From Streptomyces sp. BK340 (GTDB lineage Bacteria; Actinomycetota; Actinomycetes; Streptomycetales; Streptomycetaceae), in the NCBI RefSeq assembly GCF_007827595.1, contig NZ_VISR01000004.1, positions 248,001 through 312,000 on the forward strand: DNA of 64,000 bases. Direction: 5' to 3'. Under the pieces are notes generated by a model that worked only from the letters and a program-made list of their open reading frames with translations, made no database searches and was not told where the DNA came from. Position 1 is the first letter of the stretch, and each line of letters opens with the position of its first letter. Positions 8,290 to 16,900 of the stretch are shown one piece after another. The translations under genes were made by a program, and so were the position numbers.

Positions 8290-8544
8290 GTGGCCGCACC
8301 GGCTCATCTCCCGATCCCGGCCCAGTGGAAACCCGTGGCGGAGCTGTCCGCCGAGACCCACGAGGCGTCCGTCGGTGTCCTCGGCGTATACAGCGCGGAG
8401 AGCGCGAGCGCCGAGGCGCCGCTGACCAGCGAACCGCCGCTGCCCGACGCCGAACCCCTCACCAGCGAACCGCCGCTCGCCGACGCCGCCCCGCTGACCA
8501 GCGAGTCCGACCCGATCCCGGACTTCTCCGGCGCGGGGCTGTAG
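8290..8544 (+). CDS. Small acidic repeat protein coupled to malQ
   Basis: An 84-residue protein beginning VAAPAHLPIPAQWKPVAELS. The GTG start has AAGGAGG 5 bases upstream. The C-terminal half is a short tandem repeat of about 11 residues: PLTSEPPLPDAE, PLTSEPPLADAA, PLTSESDP, with no Lys or Arg. No signal peptide or membrane segment is visible. The stop codon is directly followed by the malQ ATG (no gap), so the two are co-translated. Function is unknown; coupling suggests a role with the glucanotransferase, perhaps a scaffold or regulator, but this is a guess. Confidence 0.6.
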   Translation: MAAPAHLPIPAQWKPVAELSAETHEASVGVLGVYSAESASAEAPLTSEPPLPDAEPLTSEPPLADAAPLTSESDPIPDFSGAGL

Positions 8545-10626
8545 ATGGCTGCGGCGCGCGAGGACGAGGAGCTGTCCCGGCTCGCCGGGCTGCACGGGGT
8601 CGCCACCTCCTACAGCCCGGCCCCGGACCGTACGGTCGCGGTCTCCGCCTCCGCCGTGGTCGCCGCCCTGGCCGCCCTCGGCGTCGACGCGAGCACCCCC
8701 GACGCCGTCCGCACCGCACTCGCCGAGCGGGAGCGCGAGCTGCGCGCGCGGCTGCTGCCGCCGACCGTGGTCCAGTGGGCCGGCGCCGAGGTGCCGCCCG
8801 CCGCCCTGGCCGCGTTGCCGCCCGGCACCCGGCTGCGCGTCGAGACCGAGCAGGGGGAGGAGCGGGACGGGACCGCGGGGCTGCCCACCGGTGTGCACCG
8901 GCTGAGCGCCACCGCACCCGACGGGCGCACCGGACACGCCCACCTCATCGTCGCCCCCGACCGGCTGCCCGCCCCCGCCACCCGCTCCTGCGGCCTCCTC
9001 GTGCAGCTGTACTCGCTGCTCTCCCGGCGCTCCTGGGGCATGGGCGACCTCGGTGACCTCGCCGAGCTGGCCGGCTGGGCCGGGCGCACTGCCGGAGCCG
9101 GGTTCGTGCAGGTCAACCCGCTGCACGCGACCGTGCCCGGGACCCCGGCCGACCCGTCCCCGTACCGGCCGTCCTCGCGCCGCTTCCCCGACCCCGTGCA
9201 CCTGCGGATCGAGGAGATCCCCGAGTTCGCGTACATCGAGGACCAGGGCCGGGTCCGCGCGCTGCTGGAGCGCGCCGAGCGACTGCGCGCCGACGTCCTC
9301 GACAAGGGCGCCCTCATCGACCGGGACGCGGTGTGGGAGCTGAAGCGGCAGGCCCTGGAGCTGGTCGTCCGGGTCCCGCTCGGACCGGGCCGGCAGGCCG
9401 CGTACGACGCCTTCCGCGCCGAGGAGGGGCAGGCGCTGGAGGACCACGCCACCTGGTGCGCCCTCGCCGAGACCCACGGCCCCGACTGGCACGGCTGGCC
9501 GCAGGCCCTGCGCGACCCACGCTCCGCCGAGACCGCCCGTGCCCGCACCGAACTGGCCGACCGGGTCGACTTCCACGCCCGGCTCGCCTGGCTCACCGAC
9601 GGCCGGCTCCGCGCCGCCCAGCGCGCCGCCCGGGAGGCCGGCATGCCCGTCGGGATCGTCCACGACCTCGCCGTGGGCGTGCACCCCGGCGGTGCGGACG
9701 CCTGGGCGCAGCAGGACCACTTCGCCGCCGGCATGTCGGTCGGCGCCCCGCCCGACGCCTTCAACGCCCGCGGCCAGGACTGGGGTCTGCCGCCGTGGCG
9801 CCCCGACCGCCTCGCCGCCTCCGGCCACGCCCCCTACCGTCACCTCCTGCGCGCCCTCTTCCGCTATGCCGGAGCCCTGCGCATCGACCACGTGATGGGC
9901 CTGTTCCGGCTCTGGTGGGTGCCCCGGGGCTGCCCGCCCACCGAGGGCACCTACGTCCGCTACGACGCCGACGCCATGCTCGCCCTGCTCCTCCTGGAGG
10001 CCTCCCGCGCCGGATCGACGGTGATCGGCGAGGACCTGGGCACCGTGGAGCCGGGGGTGCGCGAGACGCTGCAGCGGCGCGGGGTGCTCGGCACCTCCGT
10101 GCTGTGGTTCGAGCGGGACTGGGAGGGCGACGGCCGCCCGCTGCCCCCGGAGCGCTGGCGCGCCGACTGCCTGGCCACCGCCACCACCCACGACCTGCCG
10201 CCCACCGCCGCCCGGCTCACCGGTGACCACGTCGACCTGCGCGACCGCCTCGGCCTGCTGACCCGCCCGGCCGCCGAGGAGCGCGCGGAGGCGACCGCGG
10301 ACACCGCGGAGTGGCTCGCCCTGCTGGGCAGCCTGGGCCTGCTCGACAGCCCGGCCGCCGGGCCCCCGGGGTCCGACGAGGAGGCGGAGATCCAGGGCGT
10401 GTACCGCTTCCTGCTGCGCACCCCGGCCCGGCTGATCGGCGTCTGGCTCCCGGACGGCGTCGGCGACCGCCGCCCGCAGAACCTGCCGGGTACGTGGGAC
10501 CAGTACCCGAACTGGCGCCTGCCGGTCGCCGACGCGGAGGGCAGGCCGGTGCCCCTGGAGGACCTGACGGCCTCGCCCCGGCTGCGGGCGCTGCTGGCGG
10601 CGCTCAAGGAGGGCGGGCCTGCATAG
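8545..10626 (+). CDS. malQ: 4-alpha-glucanotransferase (amylomaltase, GH77)
   Basis: A 693-residue enzyme; the actinobacterial form is longer than the E. coli-type core because of an N-terminal beta domain (about 1-130). GH77 motifs are present: SPYRPSSRRFPDPVHL (acceptor region), ALRIDHVMGLFRLWWVP (nucleophile Asp), VIGEDLGTVEPGVRETL (acid/base Glu) and ATTHDLPPTAARLTGD (transition-state Asp). It transfers maltosyl and longer alpha-1,4-glucan units, disproportionating maltodextrins in glycogen and maltose metabolism. The ATG follows the stop of the small repeat gene immediately. Confidence 0.95.
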   Translation: MAAAREDEELSRLAGLHGVATSYSPAPDRTVAVSASAVVAALAALGVDASTPDAVRTALAERERELRARLLPPTVVQWAGAEVPPAALAALPPGTRLRVETEQGEERDGTAGLPTGVHRLSATAPDGRTGHAHLIVAPDRLPAPATRSCGLLVQLYSLLSRRSWGMGDLGDLAELAGWAGRTAGAGFVQVNPLHATVPGTPADPSPYRPSSRRFPDPVHLRIEEIPEFAYIEDQGRVRALLERAERLRADVLDKGALIDRDAVWELKRQALELVVRVPLGPGRQAAYDAFRAEEGQALEDHATWCALAETHGPDWHGWPQALRDPRSAETARARTELADRVDFHARLAWLTDGRLRAAQRAAREAGMPVGIVHDLAVGVHPGGADAWAQQDHFAAGMSVGAPPDAFNARGQDWGLPPWRPDRLAASGHAPYRHLLRALFRYAGALRIDHVMGLFRLWWVPRGCPPTEGTYVRYDADAMLALLLLEASRAGSTVIGEDLGTVEPGVRETLQRRGVLGTSVLWFERDWEGDGRPLPPERWRADCLATATTHDLPPTAARLTGDHVDLRDRLGLLTRPAAEERAEATADTAEWLALLGSLGLLDSPAAGPPGSDEEAEIQGVYRFLLRTPARLIGVWLPDGVGDRRPQNLPGTWDQYPNWRLPVADAEGRPVPLEDLTASPRLRALLAALKEGGPA

Positions 10627-10673
10627 GGCACCCCGGGCGCGCGGCCTTCCTGGCCGTTCGCTAACTTGAGAGC

Positions 10674-10928
10674 GTGGACAAGAAGAACGCCCTGCGCGCC
10701 GGCGCCCTGGCTGCCGGTACGACGCTGATGATGCTGCTCATGTCGTCCCCCGCGCTCGCGCTGACCCGCGACGACGGTGACGACCCCGGCACGGGCCTGA
10801 GCGTCGGCGCGACGCTGGGTCTGTACGTGCTGCTGCCGCTGGCACTGTTCGCGGTCATCGCCGGGCTGGTGATGGTCCTGGACAAGTCCAAGACGCGCGT
10901 GACCAAGCCCGGCAAGGCGAAGGCCTGA
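10674..10928 (+). CDS. Small membrane protein of unknown function
   Basis: An 84-residue protein with an N-terminal signal-like helix (ALAAGTTLMMLLMSSPALA) and a second helix at about 45-68 (GATLGLYVLLPLALFAVIAGLVMVL) followed by a Lys-rich cytoplasmic tail (DKSKTRVTKPGKAKA). The linker TRDDGDDPGTG is acidic. The upstream ribosome site is weak. It is followed by a strong hairpin, so it forms its own small unit after malQ. Such proteins are conserved at this position in Streptomyces as I recall; no function is known. Confidence 0.7.
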   Translation: MDKKNALRAGALAAGTTLMMLLMSSPALALTRDDGDDPGTGLSVGATLGLYVLLPLALFAVIAGLVMVLDKSKTRVTKPGKAKA

Positions 10929-10946
10929 GCGCGAACCTGATCTCTG

Positions 10947-10995
10947 CCGAGGGCGCCGTCCTGCCGCATGTGTGCGGTGGGGCCGGCGCCCTCGG
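10947..10995 (+). terminator. Nested hairpin terminator
   Basis: A perfect 12-base outer stem (CCGAGGGCGCCG/CGGCGCCCTCGG) encloses an inner stem CCGCA/TGCGG, 18 bases after the small membrane-protein stop codon. It marks the edge of the core-like segment. Confidence 0.6.
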
Positions 10996-11223
10996 TGCTT
11001 TTCCGGGCCAGCGTCTGTTGCACGGGGATCGAGGCCAAGACCAGCGGCGCGTACCTGCCGGACAGCCCAGCGTTCATCACCTGTGCCGCAGGCGGCCCCA
11101 AGGTCGCCGAGCTGTGCAATCCGGGCATCTACGGAGGCGCACGCCGCGGCTTGACCGCAGGGGTTGAGGACTGCCAAGCCGACGGCGAGTCCGGGAAGCG
11201 GTACGGCAATGAGACCATCCGCG
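10996..11223. other. Non-coding or decayed segment
   Basis: No convincing gene. One plus-strand frame shows a Cys-rich stretch (ASVCCTGIEAKTSGAYLP..ITCAAGG..ELCNPGIYGG) without a start or ribosome site. It may be relic DNA at the junction with the transposase fragment that follows. Confidence 0.35.
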
Positions 11224-11505
11224 TCCGACCGCGTCACCGCGAACCGGTCCGTCGCCTACCGCATCCACGAAGACACGCTGCGCGGGCGCTGGTACCTCAC
11301 CGCGTCCTGGACGAACCCCCCGGTCCAGACCGTGCCGCTGGCGGCGGCCCGCGCGAACGGCCTGGTCGGTGTCGACACCAACGCCGACCACCTGGCCGCC
11401 TGGCGCCTGGACGAACACGGCAATCCGGTCGGCGAACCGCGGCGGTGCGGCTACGACCTCACCGGCACCGCCCAGCACCGGGACGCCCAGGCCCGCCACT
11501 GTGCG
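11224..11505 (+). pseudogene. Remnant of a TnpB-related (RuvC-fold) transposase accessory gene
   Basis: The translated segment reads ANRSVAYRIHEDTLRGRWYLTASW and then LVGVDTNADHLAAWRLDEHGNPVG and GYDLTGTAQHRDAQARH. This is the central part of Streptomyces 'TnpB-related' proteins: the GVDTN Asp is the first RuvC catalytic residue. Both the N-terminal domain and the second half, including the later RuvC Glu/Asp and the zinc ribbon, are missing; after AQARH the frame turns into GC-biased noise. It is a truncated, inactive relic of a different lineage from the intact TnpB at 21133, marking a recombination scar at the edge of the accessory segment. Confidence 0.65.
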
Positions 11506-11576
11506 AGCCGCGGCTGCCGTCCGTCGTCGCGGCCTGCCGGCCGGCCCGACCCGGGGCCGCGGCCGAGCCGGCCGGG

Positions 11577-12173
11577 TCAGGGGCTGGGCGCCGTCAGGTA
11601 GCGCTGCACCGTGGGTGCGAGCCACGCCACGATCTCGTCGGGGTGGAGCGCCACGGTGGGCGGCAGACGCAGCACGTAGCGGGTGAGGGCCAGCCCGAGC
11701 AGCTGTGCGGCGCAGAGCGCGGCCCGCGTGGGCACCTGTTCGGGGTCGGGGCACACCTGCAGGGCCACCGGCAGCAGCTGGTCCCGGAAGATGCCCTGCA
11801 TGCGCTCGGCCCCGGCCTGGTTGGTGGCACCCACCCGCAGCACGGCCGTGAGTTCCTCGTTCTCCTCCCACAGGTCGAGGAAGTGGGTCACGAGGGCCCG
11901 GCCGACCTCGTCCCGCGGTACCCGGGTCAGGTCCGGTAGCCGCAGGTCGAGCGCGACGGCCGCGGCGAACAGGCCGTCCTTGTTGCCGAAGTACCGCATC
12001 ACCATCGACGGGTCGATGCGCGCGTCCTTGGCGATGGCGCGGATGGTGGCCCGTTCGTAGCCGTCGGTGGCGAAGCGCTCGCGGGCGGCGGTGAGGATCG
12101 CGGTGCGGGTGGCGTCGGAGCGGCGGCGGGTGCCGGGGCCGGGATCTGTGCTGGTGCTGTCACTGCCGTTCAT
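11577..12173 (-). CDS. TetR-family transcriptional regulator
   Basis: A 198-residue protein with a TetR DNA-binding domain at about residues 20-65 (RTAILTAARERFATDGYERATIRAIAKDARIDPSMVMRYFGNKDGLFAAAV) and a helical ligand domain of the AcrR C-terminal type. ATG 12173 starts MNGSDSTSTD. It is divergent from the flavin monooxygenase at 12288, and the 114-base gap holds a series of CCAAC/GTTGG dyads, so it most likely represses both itself and the monooxygenase until the monooxygenase substrate binds. Confidence 0.9.
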   Translation of the reverse strand: MNGSDSTSTDPGPGTRRRSDATRTAILTAARERFATDGYERATIRAIAKDARIDPSMVMRYFGNKDGLFAAAVALDLRLPDLTRVPRDEVGRALVTHFLDLWEENEELTAVLRVGATNQAGAERMQGIFRDQLLPVALQVCPDPEQVPTRAALCAAQLLGLALTRYVLRLPPTVALHPDEIVAWLAPTVQRYLTAPSP

Positions 12174-12174
12174 G

Positions 12175-12272
12175 CCAACGAGCGTAGGCCAACATTTGTA
12201 TGCCAACAAGCGTTGACACCTCTTTCAGGACGTCGCTAATCTCGTCAACAAGCGTTGGCAAACAAGCGTTGG
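12175..12272. promoter_or_regulatory. Phased array of 14-bp TetR operator-like dyads with overlapping promoter
   Basis: Units of the form CCAAC-AAGC-GTTGG occur at 12175-12188, 12203-12216, 12245-12258 and 12259-12272, with a half-matching unit at 12189-12202. All starts fall on one 14-base register. A TTGACA box at 12213-12218 with TAATCT 18 bases downstream (12237-12242) gives a good promoter for the monooxygenase, lying inside the array. Occupancy by the divergent TetR protein would block it. Confidence 0.65.
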
Positions 12273-12287
12273 CATTAGGAGGCCATC

Positions 12288-13835
12288 ATGAGCGGCACCA
12301 ACACCGGCAGCTTCAACAACACCAGCCACACCGAAAGCACCCCGAGCCCCGTGATCATCGTCGGCTCCGGTCCCACCGGCCTCCTCCTCGCCGGCGATCT
12401 CGCCACCGCCGGCGTCCCGGTCACCGTCCTCGAAAAGCGCCCGCACGAGATCAGCAACCTGTCCCGCGCCTTCGTCCTGCACGCCCGCACCCTCGAGCAG
12501 CTCGACGCCCGCTCGTCACCCACCACCGCCCCCGACGGACGCGCTTCGCGGGCACCTCTTTCGCGAAGCCTCGCCGACGAGCTGGAAGCCGCCGGCCGGC
12601 CCCTGGACCGGCTGCGCCTCTTCGGCCGGCTCACCATCGACCTCGGCGCCCTCCCCTCCCGCTTCAACCACCTCCTCGTCCTCCCGCAGTACGAGGTGGA
12701 GAAGGTGCTGGAGCGGCGCGCGGTGGAGGCGGGCGCCGACTTCCGGTACGAGACCGAGCTGACCGGCCTCACCCAGGACGCGGACGGCGTGACCGTGGCG
12801 GCCCGCGGACCCGGGGGCCGGACGGAGAGCCTGCGGGCCGCGTACGTCGTCGGCGCCGACGGCATGCGCAGCGTGGTGCGGGACGCGGTCGGCCTGCCCT
12901 TCCCCGGCAGGTCGGTGATCCGCTCCGTCGTCCTCGCCGACGTGCGGCTCGCCGAGAAGCCCCCGAACCTGCTCACCGTCAACGCCGTCGGCGACGCCTT
13001 CGCCTTCCTCGCGCCCTTCGGTGACGGCTACTACCGGGTGATCGGCTGGCATCGCGGCCGCAACGTCCCCGACCGGGAGCCGCTGGACCTGGCCGAGGTC
13101 AAGGAGATCACCCGCCTGGCGCTCGGCCGGGACTTCGGGATGTACGACGCCCGCTGGATGTCCCGCTTCCACAGCGACGAGCGTCAGGCGCCCGCCTACC
13201 GGGTCGGCCGGGTCTTCCTCGCCGGTGACGCCGCGCACGTGCACACCCCGGCCGGCGGCCAGGGCATGAACACCGGGCTGCAGGACGCGGCCAACCTGAG
13301 CTGGAAGCTCGCCGCGGTCGTCACCGGCCACGCGGACCCGCGGCTGCTCGACAGCTACCAGGCCGAACGCCACCCGGTCGGCAGGGCGGTGCTGCGCAGC
13401 AGCGGCGGCATCGTCCGCCTCGCCATGGCCAAGCGCCCCTGGACGCTGGCGGCCCGCGCCGCGCTCACCGCGTTCCTCGACGCCGTGGGCCCCGCCCGCC
13501 GCAAGGCCGCCGGCCAGGTCACCGGCATCGGCTACCGCTACCCCGCGCCCCGCGGCGCCCACCGCCTCACCGGAACCCGCGCCCCGGACGTCACCCTGGC
13601 CGACGGCGGCCGCCTCTACGAGGCCCTGCGCGGCGGCAAGTTCGTCCTGATCACCCCGGAGCCGTACGAGGGCGGGTGCGGTGAGCGGCTCGCCGTCGCG
13701 CGGTGGGCGAGCGACCGCCGTACGACGGTGCTGGTGCGCCCCGACGGATACGTGGCCTGGGCGGCGGAGGCCGCGGACGCGGTACGCATCGAGGCGGCCG
13801 TGGACGAACACGTCGGCGGCCGCGGACTTTCTTAG
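12288..13835 (+). CDS. FAD-dependent aromatic monooxygenase (class A, PheA/TfdB-RIFMO type)
   Basis: A 515-residue flavoprotein. FAD-binding Rossmann motif VIIVGSGPTGLLLAGDLATAGVPVTVLEKR is at about 17-46; the DG motif VVGADGMRSVVRDAVG is near 185-200; the GD motif VFLAGDAAHVHTPAGGQGMNTGLQDAANLSWKL is near 307-340; a C-terminal thioredoxin-like domain follows. It hydroxylates an aromatic compound using NAD(P)H and oxygen, and the family includes rifampicin-inactivating enzymes and polyketide hydroxylases. AGGAGG sits 6 bases before the ATG. It is controlled by the divergent TetR gene. Around residues 84-102 there is an unusual Ser/Pro/Arg-rich insertion (SSPTTAPDGRASRAPLSRS) where relatives run straight from LEQLDAR to LADEL. 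Confidence 0.9.
   Translation: MSGTNTGSFNNTSHTESTPSPVIIVGSGPTGLLLAGDLATAGVPVTVLEKRPHEISNLSRAFVLHARTLEQLDARSSPTTAPDGRASRAPLSRSLADELEAAGRPLDRLRLFGRLTIDLGALPSRFNHLLVLPQYEVEKVLERRAVEAGADFRYETELTGLTQDADGVTVAARGPGGRTESLRAAYVVGADGMRSVVRDAVGLPFPGRSVIRSVVLADVRLAEKPPNLLTVNAVGDAFAFLAPFGDGYYRVIGWHRGRNVPDREPLDLAEVKEITRLALGRDFGMYDARWMSRFHSDERQAPAYRVGRVFLAGDAAHVHTPAGGQGMNTGLQDAANLSWKLAAVVTGHADPRLLDSYQAERHPVGRAVLRSSGGIVRLAMAKRPWTLAARAALTAFLDAVGPARRKAAGQVTGIGYRYPAPRGAHRLTGTRAPDVTLADGGRLYEALRGGKFVLITPEPYEGGCGERLAVARWASDRRTTVLVRPDGYVAWAAEAADAVRIEAAVDEHVGGRGLS
12543..12569. repeat. Perfect inverted repeat inside the monooxygenase insertion
   Basis: GCTTCGCG and CGCGAAGC form an 8-base perfect stem around an 11-base loop. 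It lies exactly in the extra peptide segment of the flavin monooxygenase, suggesting an in-frame insertion of a short palindromic element. Confidence 0.55.
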
Positions 13836-13969
13836 TTCGAGCGGTCCGCGTCCGCCCTCATCCCCGACCGAAGGATCCGGAAGATCTCGAATCCGTCAAC
13901 TTCGCTTCCAGGCAGGGCACACACGCGCTTGGCTGGTGTGAGCGGCAGGGGCGGACAGGGGGGTGGGGG

Positions 13970-16900
13970 ATGACGGGGGTGCGCCGTGCGTTACGCATCC
14001 TGGCGGGGGCGGGGCTGCTGGTCACGGTGGGCGTGGCGACGAACCAGGTCCTCAACGACGGCAGACTCAGCTGGACCTGGCTGTACGCCTCGCTCTGCGT
14101 GTCGGCACTGAGCCTCGTCTACTCGGAGCTGGGAACCGCCTCCGTCCCCGCCGAGGGTGAGAACACCGGTCCCGCGCGCGGCGGCCGCCGCGTGTACCTG
14201 CGGCAGCTGCGGGCGAGCGTCCAGGACATGGAGACCGTCGGCATCGCCACGCAGGGCGAGTTCGTCTTCCGGATGCGTCAGGTGTACGTCGATGTCAGTG
14301 TCGTACCGCAGCCACTGCACGCGGCGGCCAGGGAGCCGTACCTCGGTTCGGTGGGCGGCGGGGAACGCAGAAGCCTGGCGTCGGTGCTCCGGGACGCCGA
14401 ACACGACGAGGCGTCCCGGGTCCTGGCGGTCATCGGCGGTCCGGGCTCCGGCAAGACGACGCTGGCCCGTAACACGGCCCTGGAGCTGTGCGCACACCGC
14501 TGGCGTCCGTGGAAGAGGCGCCTGCCCGTACTGCTGTACCTCCGTGACCACGCCACGGCCCTCCTGGCCGACGAACCGCCGACGCTGGAAACGGTGGCGG
14601 TCTCGGCAGGCTGGCTGGACGGCAAGGTCCCGGCACGCTGGCTCGCCAGCCAGCTCGACCGCGGAGGCTGCGTGGTCATGCTGGACGGCCTGGACGAGGT
14701 CGCCGACCCGGCGGAACGGGGCCGGGTGGTGGCCTGGGTCGCTCGCCAGATCCAGCGGCACCCGCACAACACGTATGTGGTGACCTCCCGCCCGCACGGC
14801 TACGAGTCGAATCCGCTGCCGGGCGCGGAGGTCCTCCAGGTACGCCGCTTCACCTGGCAGCAGATCGAACGCTTCCTGCGCCAGTGGTCGTACGCGACGG
14901 AGAGCCGCGCCCGGGGTGGCACCGGTCACGAGGTACGCGCCGCCGCTGTCAGGACCGCCACGGACCTGCTGGCCCGCCTGCGCAGACAAGCAGCCCTGTA
15001 CGACCTGGCGGCCAACCCTCTGCTGCTGACGATGACGGCGAACGTGCACCGTTACCGAGGACAACTGCCCGGCAGTCGAGCCGAGTTGTACGCCGAGATG
15101 TGCGACGTGCTGCTCCACCGCCGCTCCGAAGCCCGAGGGCTGACCGACGCCACGGGGCTCACCGGTCCGCACAAGCAGCACGTCGCCCAGCATCTGGCCC
15201 TGGCCATGATGAAGGCCAGGGTCCGCGACTGGCCGGTGCGAGACGCCGCGAGGGCGATCCGGGTGGCCCTTCGGCAGGTCCCGGGCCAGGTGACCGCCGA
15301 GGTGTTCCTGGGGGTGGCCCGCAAGAGCGGCCTGCTGGTCGAACGCGACCATGATGTGTACGGCTTCGCCCACCTCACGCTGCAGGAGTACCTGGCCGCT
15401 GCCCAGCTCGGCGTCCCGCACGCCGACACCGCTGTCCTGACGGCGAACGTCGACGACCCGTGGTGGCGGGAGACGATCCTGCTCTGGTCCGCCGGCAATG
15501 ACGCCACGCCCGTCATCACCGCCTGCCTGGACAGTGGCACGGTTCCCGCCCTGGCCCTGGCCTTCGACTGCGCCGAGGAGGCGAGAACCGTCGACCCCGA
15601 CGTCCGGGGCCGACTGGAAGCATTGCTGGCCCCGCCGGAGCCCGGCCGACCTCGTGATCCCGCCCGCGCACGTCTCGTGGCGGGGATCCTGGCCACACGG
15701 GCCCTGCGCGAGACCATCCGGATCGACGACACGACGGCGTTGTGCGCACGGCCCGTTCCCCATTCCCTGTACATGGCGTTCGTCAGCGAGGAGGAAGCGG
15801 CGGGCCGTCACCATCCCGTTCTGCCGGACCCGGCGGGGAGCGACAGCGGCGTGGCGGTAGGCATGCAGGCCGGTGACGCCGAACGCTTCGTCGACTGGAT
15901 CAACACCCTCACCGGAGACGGCGAGACCGCCTACCGGCTGCCGGCCCCTGCGGAGCTCGGTGACGCCGCCGCCCTGGCCGCCGACCTCACCCGTCACACC
16001 GTCTGGGCTCATGACGGCACCGAGACGTTCCTTCATCAGCCGCAGGGAGTCGACTGGCCCTACACCTACCCGGCCGCGCAGCTCCGCCCTCTCGTGGCCG
16101 CCGATCGGGAACGGATCACCCTGTATCTACGGCTCATGGCCACGCCGGAGCCACAGCGCACCCAGGTAGAGGCCTGGACCAAGGTCCTCACCACCGCACT
16201 CACACACGCTTCGGCGCTCCGCAGGGCCCCTGCCCTGTCCGCACTGAAACTCCCTCTCGTCCTGGCCATGGCGATCGCCATCGACGACGTCCGCCGGTGT
16301 GCCGAGGCCTTCACCGACAACCGCGAGCTCGGCCCCGCTTTCCTGCGGGCATTCGACCTCGCCCACGCCTTCACCCGCGCCGTCGGGACCGTTCCCGTCC
16401 AAGAGCTCTCTCTCAACCTGGACCCCGTTCTCGCCCGCGCTCTCGAACACGCCCACTCGGTCGTCGGCGCCCATGCCCCCGAAATCCTCGACCCCGGCAT
16501 CAGCCTCGACCGCGTTCAGGAACTCGCCTTGGGTCTCGCCATCGACCCCACCCTGGGCCGCGCGCTCCCGCACGCCTACCGCCTCGACCTCGACCGTGCC
16601 CTCGAACACGCCCGGGGGCTCGACGAGAGCCTGATCCGTACCCTCGGCCTGGCCCTCGAATCCGCCGATGTCCCCGCCCCCGCTCCTGACCTCGTCCGTG
16701 CCGTCGACCGCGCCCTCTCGCGCTCCCTGTCCCACCCCTTCCTGCGCGACCCCAATCTCGATCTCGCCCTCAACCTCGCTCTCAGTCTCACCCGCGACTC
16801 CCACACACAGGTGCTGACGCTCTCCCTCAACGTCTTCCGTTCCCTGTGCGGCCGCGATTTTCCCGGCTGGCCACTCGCCGCCGACGATGACGCGGAGGCG

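Noticed and set aside
8110..10230. A 706-codon minus-strand frame opposite malQ
   Set aside because: Its sequence is Gly/Val/Ala/Arg-rich without motifs and it is fully antisense to malQ; it reflects third-position GC bias.
10968..11939. A long plus-strand open frame (323 codons) crossing the TnpB relic and the TetR gene
   Set aside because: It overlaps the TetR gene antisense, lacks a ribosome site and contains no family motif after the relic part; it arises from GC-rich codon bias.
13703..13969. A possible N-terminal extension of the NACHT protein by about 89 residues
   Set aside because: The extension is Arg/Gly-rich and overlaps the end of the monooxygenase gene; ATG 13970 has a G-rich ribosome site and gives the membrane helices at the very start.
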